A DNA stretch of 14,969 nucleotides from Bacteroidota bacterium (GTDB lineage: Bacteria > Bacteroidota > Bacteroidia > Chitinophagales > Chitinophagaceae): contig JAEWJV010000526.1 of the NCBI GenBank assembly GCA_023386395.1, forward strand, positions 1 through 14,969. The letters are read 5' to 3'. The notes below the pieces were generated by a model. The model did not search any database. It was not told the DNA's origin and saw only the letters and a program-made list of their open reading frames with translations. Within the stretch, counting starts at the first letter, position 1, and each line of letters opens with the position of its first letter. A program made the translations under genes and the position numbers. Below are positions 5,545-13,246 of this stretch, in pieces.

Positions 5545-7323
5545 ATGTGCGGCATCCAAGCCAAATACCTGCTATTTTTATTATTGATTGCATTGCAAAT
5601 AAACCTGCCCGCATCAGGTCAAAAAACTTCATTCCCTGTTAAAGAATGGGCAAAAAAGCTTAACTCAAAAGATGATATTGCCAACAGCTTTTTACAGCAG
5701 GTATCGTGGTTCACATTAAGAAAATATGACAGCGCAACGGTTGCTGACTGCATTAAACAGTTGGAAAACACCGGCGAATCAGGCGCATATTTTAAAGCGA
5801 AAATTACTTTTCTGAAGGCCGCTGATGTTTATTACAAGGGAGGCGATATCACCACGCTTACAAAACTTTGCGAACAAAGTTTATATGAGGCTTATGAAAC
5901 CGGCGATAATTATCTTACCGGTTATATGTCTTTTTTTTATGGGTTGGTGATGCAGTCAAGAAGCGAGCTGCCACTGAGCACTTTCTTCTATTTGAATGCA
6001 GATGAAATATATGACACCTTAAAGGAAATGCCCGTCTTTGTTGAGAATTACCGTTTTTACCTGGGCGAAGACATGTACCGTATTGCTGAATATGAAAAAT
6101 GTATTGACTATACAAAAAAAGGGCTGGCCCGTTATACAGACACCTCGTTTGAAACAACCTATTTGCGCATACGGTACCTGAACACGATTGGCCAGGCTTA
6201 TAAGCAGCTCGGGCAGTTGGACTCGGCAATGACGTATTATGAACGGTCCATGCAGGTGGCCCTTCAGCTTAATGAACCCATCTGGACAACCATCAACGCA
6301 GTATTTACAGGCGAAGCCTGGCTGCTTAAAAAAGATTACAACAAAGCCAAACAGTATATTCAATACATCAATAAAATTAAATATACAGCCGAACCCAAAG
6401 TATCGGCTTACGGGCTGCAGTTGCTGGCAAAGATTGACCTTATAAACGGCAGGAAAGACAGCGCCCTGCTGCACATAAAAGAATCGCTGCAATTGCTGCA
6501 TAACTCAACTAACAACCTTGTACAAAAAATGGATTACCTGCAGTATGCTTATTACACCGCCGCCGGTGTGTTTCGTGCTTATGGAAATACAGACAGCTTC
6601 TACCATTACACACAGTTATATATAACACTGCACGATTCCCTTCAAAAAGTAATTACCCTCAGCAGTGTTAAAATAGCCCAACTGCGCATTACCAATGAAA
6701 AGAATTATCAAACCGTACAACAATTACAAAAGCAAAAAGAAACAGAAGCATTAACCCGCAACTTTATTATTGCTTTTATTATTATGCTGTCGCTGATAAC
6801 AATACTTGTGCTTAACCGCCAACGGCAAAAAGCAAAATATAGAGAGCAGTTTGCCCTGCAGCAAAAAGAAATTGCTGAAGCTAATGCGGCCGTTGCAGAT
6901 GCAGAGAAAAATGCAGCAACGGAACAACTAAACCTGTTTACACAAAACCTTATTGAAAAAACAAACCTTATTGAAAAATTAGAGCAGCAATTAGAAGCAA
7001 CTGAGCGCAATGCCAATCAGCAACAATTAATAGAAGAACTGGCGCATCAAACCATATTAACCGAAGATGACTGGATAAGGTTTAAAATGCTTTTTGAAAA
7101 AACGCATCCCGGTTTTTTTACGCGGTTAAAAATGCAGGCAAACGATATTACGCAGGCCGAACAGCGCATGGCCGCACTTACCCGCCTTATGTTTGATAAT
7201 AAGCAAATGGCCTCCCTTCTCGGCATCTCTGCAGAAAGCGTGGCCAAAAGCAAGCGCCGCCTGCGCCAGCGTATGCAGCTTTCCCCGGAAGTAAATCTTG
7301 AGGCTTACCTGCTGGGCATTTAA
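5545..7323 (+). CDS. Membrane-anchored TPR regulator with C-terminal HTH
   Basis: 592 residues. Layout: a hydrophobic N-terminal signal sequence (about 8-25, LLFLLLIALQ, cleavage likely near ASGQ); helical TPR-like repeats over about 50-370 (e.g. YLNTIGQAYKQLGQLDSAMTYY); one membrane segment at about 407-425 (FIIAFIIMLSLITILVL); a charged, glutamine-rich coiled coil about 427-500; and a C-terminal DNA-binding region about 505-590 where LTEDDWIRFKMLFE and then RLMFDNKQMASLLGISAESVAKSKRRLRQ form a GerE-like helix-turn-helix. The TPR part should lie in the periplasm and the HTH in the cytoplasm, so the protein can pass an envelope signal directly to DNA. This layout is common in Bacteroidota but ligands and targets are mostly unknown. 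It is divergent from rlmN; phased repeats follow it closely, in front of the secreted GEVED gene. Confidence 0.85.
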   Translation: MCGIQAKYLLFLLLIALQINLPASGQKTSFPVKEWAKKLNSKDDIANSFLQQVSWFTLRKYDSATVADCIKQLENTGESGAYFKAKITFLKAADVYYKGGDITTLTKLCEQSLYEAYETGDNYLTGYMSFFYGLVMQSRSELPLSTFFYLNADEIYDTLKEMPVFVENYRFYLGEDMYRIAEYEKCIDYTKKGLARYTDTSFETTYLRIRYLNTIGQAYKQLGQLDSAMTYYERSMQVALQLNEPIWTTINAVFTGEAWLLKKDYNKAKQYIQYINKIKYTAEPKVSAYGLQLLAKIDLINGRKDSALLHIKESLQLLHNSTNNLVQKMDYLQYAYYTAAGVFRAYGNTDSFYHYTQLYITLHDSLQKVITLSSVKIAQLRITNEKNYQTVQQLQKQKETEALTRNFIIAFIIMLSLITILVLNRQRQKAKYREQFALQQKEIAEANAAVADAEKNAATEQLNLFTQNLIEKTNLIEKLEQQLEATERNANQQQLIEELAHQTILTEDDWIRFKMLFEKTHPGFFTRLKMQANDITQAEQRMAALTRLMFDNKQMASLLGISAESVAKSKRRLRQRMQLSPEVNLEAYLLGI

Positions 7324-7393
7324 GAGAACGCTTTTTTACAAGTCTTCCTGTTTTGTGACTGCCGTGGTTTATAGCTCAAAGCTGAAATCCTGC

Positions 7394-7433
7394 TTGTCCG
7401 GTTTTTGTCCGTCTCCTGTCTTGCTTTTGTCTT
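7394..7433 (+). promoter_or_regulatory. Four direct repeats phased at 11 bp (candidate regulator-binding array)
   Basis: TTGTCCG (7394-7400), TTGTCCG (7405-7411), CTGTCTT (7416-7422) and TTGTCTT (7427-7433) share the core TGTC at exactly 11-base steps, with 4-base pyrimidine-rich spacers (gttt, tctc, gctt). The 7+4 layout is that of the E. coli Pho box (CTGTCAT direct repeats), bound by winged-helix regulators of the OmpR/PhoB family. It lies 70 bases past the regulator stop and 68 bases before the possible small membrane gene, upstream of the GEVED gene. Which protein binds it is unknown. Confidence 0.5.
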
Positions 7434-7501
7434 GCCTGTTTTTAGGAATCAGTCTTTACGCAATAGTACTTTCACGCTGCTTCAATACTGCTTTACATGT
7501 T

Positions 7502-7654
7502 ATGCCAAAAAAAAGATTATCGATCATTCTCATCATCCTGTTAACACTGCTGCTGATAGCGCTGGTGATATGGTTGTATGATAAAAGAATAGAAAATATT
7601 GAGCAGAAAATGAAGCCCGTTGCAGCCATTAAATATACAGGAGGCTGCTTGTAA
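7502..7654 (+). CDS. Possible 50-aa single-pass membrane protein
   Basis: Starts at ATG 7502 (MPKKRLSIILIILLTLLL). A basic N-terminus (KKR) is followed by an uninterrupted hydrophobic helix at about 6-25, then a charged segment YDKRIENIEQKMK and a short tail ending in GGCL. The basic residues before the helix suggest an N-in orientation, with the charged tail outside. I recognise no family. The same frame is open upstream to 7298, but that part overlaps the regulator gene and includes the phased repeats, so I do not count it. It lies 178 bases after the regulator and 126 before the GEVED gene. Short length leaves real doubt; the clean topology argues for it. Confidence 0.4.
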   Translation: MPKKRLSIILIILLTLLLIALVIWLYDKRIENIEQKMKPVAAIKYTGGCL

Positions 7655-7780
7655 TAATTTATTTCACTTATAAAAGCTCAGTTGAAATGAGCCGTAAAAT
7701 TTCGAAGCAAATTATTCAAAACGCCGATGAAAATTTTATGGCGAATTCCATGTGGCAAATAGAAAACAAAAAATATACAC
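7655..7780. other. Leader region of the GEVED gene
   Basis: 126 AT-rich bases. Two alternative small hairpins compete: ATTTCA/TGAAAT (7661-7666 with 7683-7688) and GCTCA/TGAGC (7676-7680 with 7688-7692). No exact TAnnTTTG element and no clear Shine-Dalgarno sequence before the ATG at 7781. It may be read through from upstream. Confidence 0.3.
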
Positions 7781-9964
7781 ATGAAAACTAAAATTCTGTC
7801 ACTTGTTTTATTAAGCTTTCTTTTTGAAAGTGCCTATACACAATATTGCTCAATAAAAGGTACGTCAAACGAGGAATGGATAAACCGCATTCAACTGGGC
7901 AGTATTGATAATACCAGCGGCAATAATGGCGGCTATGCCGACTATACAGCATTGAGTACAGATATAAGATTGGGCAGTGCCCAGGTTATTACCCTCACAC
8001 CAGGATATTCGGGTTTCGTTTATAATGAATACTGGACAGTTTACATAGATTATAACCACGACGGGGACTTTGCGGATGCGGGTGAAATTGCGGGGCAGAG
8101 TAATAGTAAGAGCGCCATCATTAAGACTTTTACGGTTCCCTTTAATGCCCTTACGGGGCCCACGCGCATGCGTATTATGATGTCGGGAAACGGTTATTTG
8201 GGATCATGTTCTGCCCTTACATTTTTCGGCGAAGTAGAAGATTATACCATCAATATTACCTGCCCCGGCGCAAGCGGCCTTACTGCTTCAAACATTTCCA
8301 ATACAGCGGCAAAGGTGAGCTGGTATGGCCAAGCTGCAACCTATAAACTGCAATACAAAATTGCAGGCACCACCAGCTGGACTACCATCAATAATATTAC
8401 CGATGCCTTTTACACGCTGACCGGGTTAATCCAAAACACAAAATACAGCTACCGGGTACAGGCTATATGCAGCCCGGGTTCAACAAGTGCATTCAGCACC
8501 ACAGCATCTTTTAGAACAGCAAATAATTATTGTGGTGTGGGAGGTTCAACAGAGTACGGGAACATCAATAGCGTTAAACTCGGCAGTATCAATAACACCA
8601 GCGGGGATAATAGTGGGTATGCCGACTACACGGCATTAAGCACTAATATTGGCCCCGGCACTTCGCAAACCATCAGCTTTACGCCGGGTGGCGGCTCGCA
8701 TTACTATTGGGAAGTGTATATAGATTATAACCATGATGTTGACTTTACAGACCCCGGTGAAAAAGCAGGCCAGGGTGATGCTTACGGCCCTGTGGATGTT
8801 TCCTTTACTGTTCCTGCCACTGCGCTTACCGGTAATACCCGCATGAGGATAATCATGCAATATGCTATCGGTTATTTAAATAATCCCTGCACTTACTTTT
8901 TTGGCGAAGCAGAAGATTATACTGTAAATATTACTAACTGTAATGTGCCGGCACACCTTGCTGCTTCCTCTATCACTTCTGATGCGGCTACGGTAAGCTG
9001 GATCGCCGGGGGCGGTGCAACAAAATACACACTGCAATACAGAACAGGCACTAACGCCTGGACGACTGTAAATAATATCACCGACACCTTTTACAACCTC
9101 ACAGGTTTGGCAGTACACACTAATTATAAGTACAAGGTGCGGTCTGTGTGCGGAGCCGGTTCAGTCAGTGCATTCAGTACTGCTGCATCCTTTACAACAA
9201 CAAATAATTATTGCACCGTATCGGGCATAACCGATTACGAATGGATAAATACGGTTAAACTGGGAAAGATCAATAATACCAGCGGGAATAACGGTGGTTA
9301 TGCCGACTATACATCTTTAAGTACGGGCATGGCTGCCGGCACCGTTCATAAAATTATTCTTACGCCGGGATTTACTAACAACCCTGACGAAGAATACTGG
9401 CAGGTATATATTGATTATAACCAGGACGGGGATTTTTATGACGCGGGAGAAGCTATAGGGCAGGTGCGTGGCACAACGGCAGTCAATAAGAGCATATCTT
9501 TTACAGTACCGGCAACCGCAGTTAACGGCAGCACGCGCATGCGCGTGGTAATGAACTTTGATTATTACCGCAATAACCCCTGTGATGTTCCGGGCGACCA
9601 TTTTGGCGAGGTGGAAGATTACACGGTTAAAATCAGTGGCGGCGTTTTAAAAGCTTCTGATATTAATGCAGCTATTGCGGATAATCTAAAACCGGATGTA
9701 TCCAATAGCCTGCTGGTTGCACCCAACCCGGTAAATACAGCATCTGCAAATCTCATACTGCAATGTGCCAAAGCAGGCCCGGTTAATATTAAGATAGCAG
9801 ACCTGTCCGGAAGAATCTTACGGGCAGAAACCATAAGCAGCATTGTTGCAGGCAGGAACATGTATGCATTACGAAATCTTAATTTATTTCCCGGCGCTTA
9901 TATGATCGTTGCCATACAAAACAATACCATTATAGCAAGGGCGCAGTTTATTGTAGTAAAGTAA
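7781..9964 (+). CDS. T9SS-secreted protein with three GEVED and two FN3 domains
   Basis: 727 residues. An N-terminal signal peptide (1-21, hydrophobic core ILSLVLLSFLF) is followed by a modular array: GEVED 22-158, FN3 161-247, GEVED 248-383, FN3 386-474, GEVED 475-616, a linker, and a type IX sorting domain at 645-727 (starts VAPNPVN, contains IKIADLSGRIL, ends in a beta-rich basic tail). Each GEVED unit carries the Asp-rich loop, DYNHDGDF at 90-97 in the first, likely calcium-binding, and ends in FFGEVEDY, FFGEAEDY or HFGEVEDY. The second unit has DYNHDVDF, losing a glycine. The protein should pass the inner membrane by Sec and the outer membrane by T9SS, then be released or anchored. No catalytic domain is visible; an adhesive, binding or matrix role is likely. 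Confidence 0.92.
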   Translation: MKTKILSLVLLSFLFESAYTQYCSIKGTSNEEWINRIQLGSIDNTSGNNGGYADYTALSTDIRLGSAQVITLTPGYSGFVYNEYWTVYIDYNHDGDFADAGEIAGQSNSKSAIIKTFTVPFNALTGPTRMRIMMSGNGYLGSCSALTFFGEVEDYTINITCPGASGLTASNISNTAAKVSWYGQAATYKLQYKIAGTTSWTTINNITDAFYTLTGLIQNTKYSYRVQAICSPGSTSAFSTTASFRTANNYCGVGGSTEYGNINSVKLGSINNTSGDNSGYADYTALSTNIGPGTSQTISFTPGGGSHYYWEVYIDYNHDVDFTDPGEKAGQGDAYGPVDVSFTVPATALTGNTRMRIIMQYAIGYLNNPCTYFFGEAEDYTVNITNCNVPAHLAASSITSDAATVSWIAGGGATKYTLQYRTGTNAWTTVNNITDTFYNLTGLAVHTNYKYKVRSVCGAGSVSAFSTAASFTTTNNYCTVSGITDYEWINTVKLGKINNTSGNNGGYADYTSLSTGMAAGTVHKIILTPGFTNNPDEEYWQVYIDYNQDGDFYDAGEAIGQVRGTTAVNKSISFTVPATAVNGSTRMRVVMNFDYYRNNPCDVPGDHFGEVEDYTVKISGGVLKASDINAAIADNLKPDVSNSLLVAPNPVNTASANLILQCAKAGPVNIKIADLSGRILRAETISSIVAGRNMYALRNLNLFPGAYMIVAIQNNTIIARAQFIVVK
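7844..9630 (+). repeat. Tandem internal duplication (2.5 units of about 681 bp)
   Basis: The GEVED+FN3 pair repeats with a period of 227-228 residues: the Tyr-Cys that opens each GEVED unit is at residues 22, 250 and 477. Similarity is also strong at the DNA level, for instance in the segment encoding NNTSG-NxGYADYT, near 7905-7950, 8590-8640 and 9272-9320. The third unit lacks its FN3 and passes into the sorting domain. Confidence 0.8.
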
Positions 9965-10137
9965 AACAGGAAGATGGAATTTAAATGATTGCAGGACGTT
10001 GCTAACCTTTTCAATTTGCTGAATAGAGTTATATAGTTTAAGGGCACATCAGGCATTGAAAGCAGTAATGCAGCAGAATATAATACTGTATGTATAAATG
10101 AAAATATGCTACCAATTGAAAGCTTCATGCTTTGTAT

Positions 10138-10171
10138 GATGAACTGGTAAGAAATTCCTTATCAGTTCATC
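10138..10171. terminator. Strong 14-bp hairpin between convergent genes
   Basis: GATGAACTGGTAAG (10138-10151) pairs with CTTATCAGTTCATC (10158-10171), 14 pairs with one G-U, around the loop AAATTC. There is no T-run on either side, so it is not a classic intrinsic terminator, but a stem this long between two convergent genes can act as a bidirectional transcript end or 3' stabiliser. On the minus strand it directly follows the degenerate GH31 gene-end copy. Confidence 0.55.
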
Positions 10172-10173
10172 TA

Positions 10174-10235
10174 TCTTCATATTTACTGCATCGCCTTTAT
10201 ACAAAACAATTGACCCTTCACATCAGAATCTTGCC
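10174..10235 (-). pseudogene. Degenerate copy of the GH31 3' end
   Basis: Read on the minus strand, these bases repeat the last codons of the GH31 gene, 116 bases further downstream. Over TCTTCATATTTACTGCATCG and the following bases to ACAATT, 38 positions align with three mismatches to the true gene end at 10290-10327. Beyond that the copy continues with more mismatches and one deleted base that breaks the frame. It is too short to code for anything and looks like a remnant of a duplicated or formerly tandem GH31 gene. Confidence 0.6.
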
Positions 10236-10247
10236 AATTAAAATATC

Positions 10248-10273
10248 ATCTGTGCTTATCTGTGCAATCTGTG
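10248..10273. repeat. Three ATCTGTG micro-repeats
   Basis: ATCTGTG occurs at 10248, 10258 and 10267 (CACAGAT on the minus strand), at 10- and 9-base steps. They lie between the GH31 stop codon and its degenerate gene-end copy. Similar CACAGAT strings are common between genes in Bacteroidota, from memory; no function is known to me. Confidence 0.5.
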
Positions 10274-10281
10274 AGCAAACC

Positions 10282-13140
10282 CTAATTCATCTTCACATTT
10301 ACTGCATCGCCTTTGTACGAAACAATTTTCCCTCTCGCATCAAAATTTAATGCAGCACCTTTTTCCTTTGTTATCCAAACAATATTAAAGCTGCGCTTTG
10401 CAAGCATGTTATTAAATGCACCTTCACGTTTTCCAATCGTTATTGTTTTTGTTTGTTCATTATAGGAAATTGGAATGATGGAATATTTACCCTGCTCATA
10501 GTTATAATTCGTTCCTTCATCTTCATACAAATCAAACTGCGCATCCTTTCCTGCATAAACAAACAACGTGATTTTATTTTGTGGCTTTTCATTCGTGTAT
10601 TGCAAATCCACACCAAACGGAACGATGGAACCTTCTTTTACAAACACCGGCATTTTTTCATAAGGCGCATCGGCATTAATTGTTTGCCCGCCTTCAAAAT
10701 ATTTTCCTGAATATAAATCATACCATCCTTGCCCGTTTGGCAAATAAACTTTTCGTTCAGTTGCTTTATATGAATAAACAGGATTGATTAAAAAAGATGG
10801 ACCAAACATATATTCATCATTAATATTTTTCACAGCATCATCATTTCCAAAATCCATTATCAGGGCACGCATGATCGTGTAGTCTTTTATATAACTCCAG
10901 CCTGCCAGCGAATAGATATAAGGCATTAAACGATACCGCAGCTTATCATAATACAACATGCTTGTATAGGCCGGGCTTCCTTCAGGCGCTATGTTATAAA
11001 TTTCACGGAAAGGAAACTGGCCGTGCACACGGAACAAAGGACAGAAGGCGCCAAACTGGTACCAGCGTGTATTCATTTCGCGCCATTCAGCCAAATCTTC
11101 GCCCTGCGGGTTTTGATAACGTTGCTCCGTTGCAAAACCGCCAATATCCATTGTCCAGTAAGGAATGCCTGATAAAGAAAAATTAATGCCGGCAGCAATC
11201 TGGTCTTTCATATTACCCCATGTTGAAGAAATATCGCCGCTCCAGGTGGCTGCACCATAACGCTGCGAACCGGCGAATGCAGAACGCGTTAAAATAAATA
11301 CCCTTTTGCCGGGGTTTGTTTCGCGCTGGCCTTCATAAATGCCTTTTGCATTTTCTAACGGGTAAGCATTCAGGTAACCGGCAGAACTGCCCAACGCAAA
11401 CGGCGTCATCTGCTCTTTCCTTTTGTTTGAATTTACGTTGGAAAGAATATCGGGCTCGCTGGCATCCATCCACCAGGCATCAATGCCTTTTTTGTACAGC
11501 TTATCATTCAGTAAATTCCAGAAACCTTTACGTGCACCTGCATTAAACGCGTCATAAAACGTAGAAACATAACCCTGTGCAATCCAGTCGCGCTGGCTGT
11601 CCGCAACATTTCTCGTATACAACCAGCCATGTTTTTTGAAATCATTGTAAGCAGGAATGCCTTCATAAAATTTGGGCCACACGGAGATCATAAAATGCGT
11701 GTTGTATTTATTATGCAATACACTGATCATGCTGTCTGCATTGGGGAACCTCGATTTATCAAATTCCTGGCTGCCCCATTTATCCTGTTCCCAGTAATTC
11801 CAGTCGAGCACAATATTGTCCAACGGAATTTTTCTTTTCCTGAATTCATCAACGGTGCTTAAAATCTCATCCTGCGTTTTATAACGTTCGCGGCTTTGCC
11901 AGAAACCCATCGCCCATTGCGGCGCAATAGTTGCCTTGCCGGTTAAGGTGCGGTAACCCGCAATAATATCATCTGCATTTTTACCGTAAATAAAATAGTA
12001 ATCGAGTTGCTTGTCAGCTTCTGAAGAAAAACTGTAATCGTTTATTTGGGAGGAAGGAATGGGCGGAAGATATTTTGCAGAAACATAAGACTCTCCGCCA
12101 TCAGGAATCCACTCAATCTTTAAAGCATATTTCTTATCTGCATCCAAATGCTGATGCAATACAACAGCGCCGGGATTCCAGGCCTGGCACCAGCGGTCAA
12201 CCAGTAGTTTTCCATTAATCCAAACCTTAAAATAACCAGCGTAAGTAAAACGGAAATTATGATCGCCTGAAATGTCAGAGCTTATCGATCCTTCCCAAAC
12301 AATTTTCCCCTTGGCAACATTGAAATCAGATGGCAGCCTTTGTTTTGTATCGTTGAGAAAGGCATAATCAATTACTGATTCAGCTTTTATAAAATCAGCC
12401 TTTGCATTGTTTTTATTGTTGAAATAAGAGGCCGTTAGCCAGCCTAACTCATCATCTTTTGAAAATAATCTTAAGGCTGATAAATTTTGATAAGGCCGTA
12501 TATCGCCCACCGTTGTAAGCGAAGCATTATCCCAAAGAATACCATAATTTTTACTGGAAACAAGTAAAGGAACAGCCACTTCTGTATTGTTCTGAAACAG
12601 GTAAACCTGGTTGTTGCGATAGTTTACAATACCATCCTGGTGCTGGCCCAAACCATACAAAGCATCATCTGGCGTTGTAGTAAAAGTTTGCCTGATGCTA
12701 TAAAAAGGTTCGCCGTCAAACACAGCAGGCACAAGGCTTCTGCTACCTGTTTGCTTCTCCTGCAAAATAGTTTTTCCATTCAAATCATAAAATGCAACAG
12801 CGCCGGTTTGTTTATTGATGGAAGCTTTAAGCGTATTGGTTTTAAGCTGAATAAAATCATTCGAATCATCAACCGTAAAATTTGCTTTTTGTGATGATAG
12901 ATTATTTAAAATGATTAAACTTTTATTCTGAAAATTGTTTGTTGCGCTGGCTGCAACTCTTATAATCCTATCATTTACTACCTGCAGTTTTACAGCCTGC
13001 ACGTTGCCGGAATAATTTTGATTTGGATAAACGATAACGCCATCATCTGTTTTTGTAAATTTTTGCGCAGAGGCATTTGTGGAAATGAAAATGAGTAATA
13101 AGAAAACACCTGTGAAAAAATAGCTGGCAAGTTTATACAT
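10282..13140 (-). CDS. GH31 glycoside hydrolase with PA14 insert (probable alpha-xylosidase)
   Basis: 952 residues with a cleavable signal peptide (1-25, core GVFLLLIFIS, cleavage after NASA) and no lipobox cysteine, so periplasmic or secreted. Order: N-terminal beta-sandwich (about 30-240), PA14 domain inserted at about 250-360 (GKIVWEGSISSDISGDH, AGYFKVWINGKLLVDRW), catalytic TIM barrel (about 400-740), C-terminal beta domains. The nucleophile is Asp559 in DAWWMDASEPD, and the acid/base is probably Asp636 in ATWSGDISSTW. LDWNYWEQDKWGSQEFD supplies further active-site residues. A PA14 insert in GH31 is known from xyloglucan-active alpha-xylosidases of Bacteroides and Cellvibrio, which release xylose from xyloglucan oligosaccharides; hence the call, though another alpha-glycoside is possible. 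There are no SusC/SusD or other glycosidase genes in view. It is divergent from the thiolase gene. Confidence 0.9.
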   Translation of the reverse strand: MYKLASYFFTGVFLLLIFISTNASAQKFTKTDDGVIVYPNQNYSGNVQAVKLQVVNDRIIRVAASATNNFQNKSLIILNNLSSQKANFTVDDSNDFIQLKTNTLKASINKQTGAVAFYDLNGKTILQEKQTGSRSLVPAVFDGEPFYSIRQTFTTTPDDALYGLGQHQDGIVNYRNNQVYLFQNNTEVAVPLLVSSKNYGILWDNASLTTVGDIRPYQNLSALRLFSKDDELGWLTASYFNNKNNAKADFIKAESVIDYAFLNDTKQRLPSDFNVAKGKIVWEGSISSDISGDHNFRFTYAGYFKVWINGKLLVDRWCQAWNPGAVVLHQHLDADKKYALKIEWIPDGGESYVSAKYLPPIPSSQINDYSFSSEADKQLDYYFIYGKNADDIIAGYRTLTGKATIAPQWAMGFWQSRERYKTQDEILSTVDEFRKRKIPLDNIVLDWNYWEQDKWGSQEFDKSRFPNADSMISVLHNKYNTHFMISVWPKFYEGIPAYNDFKKHGWLYTRNVADSQRDWIAQGYVSTFYDAFNAGARKGFWNLLNDKLYKKGIDAWWMDASEPDILSNVNSNKRKEQMTPFALGSSAGYLNAYPLENAKGIYEGQRETNPGKRVFILTRSAFAGSQRYGAATWSGDISSTWGNMKDQIAAGINFSLSGIPYWTMDIGGFATEQRYQNPQGEDLAEWREMNTRWYQFGAFCPLFRVHGQFPFREIYNIAPEGSPAYTSMLYYDKLRYRLMPYIYSLAGWSYIKDYTIMRALIMDFGNDDAVKNINDEYMFGPSFLINPVYSYKATERKVYLPNGQGWYDLYSGKYFEGGQTINADAPYEKMPVFVKEGSIVPFGVDLQYTNEKPQNKITLFVYAGKDAQFDLYEDEGTNYNYEQGKYSIIPISYNEQTKTITIGKREGAFNNMLAKRSFNIVWITKEKGAALNFDARGKIVSYKGDAVNVKMN

Positions 13141-13204
13141 CGATAAAAATTAAATGATCAATTCAGGTAAAAGTAAACCAGTTCAACAAATGAAAAATAT
13201 CAAA

Positions 13205-13229
13205 TGCCTGTACTTTTTTGCAGCAGGCA
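13205..13229. promoter_or_regulatory. Inverted repeat in the GH31/thiolase divergent promoter region
   Basis: TGCCTG (13205-13210) and CAGGCA (13224-13229) are inverted copies with a 13-base spacer, in the 129 bases between two divergent start codons. The spacing allows a dimeric regulator to bind. On the minus strand TACTTTTA, between this dyad and the GH31 start, is one base off the -7 consensus. Confidence 0.3.
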
Positions 13230-13246
13230 AAAGCATAAAAGCAAAC

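Larger units (their letters stand above)
9965..10281. other. Convergent intergenic region with hairpin, gene-end copy and micro-repeats
   Basis: 317 bases between the GEVED gene and the GH31 gene, which point at each other. The left half (9965-10137) shows nothing beyond a weak GCATT/AATGC dyad. The right half holds a strong hairpin, a degenerate copy of the GH31 3' end and three ATCTGTG words, each listed separately. Open frames here cross these elements and look non-coding. Confidence 0.6.

Noticed and set aside
7298..7501. An in-frame upstream extension of the small membrane ORF, starting inside the regulator gene
   Set aside because: It overlaps the regulator's last codons in another frame, has low-complexity Cys/Ser/Leu composition, and would translate the phased repeats; only the part from ATG 7502 looks protein-like.
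10132..10350. A 72-codon plus-strand frame across the convergent gap
   Set aside because: It runs through the 14-bp hairpin, both copies of the GH31 gene end and the micro-repeats, and overlaps GH31 antisense; it is an artefact of these elements.
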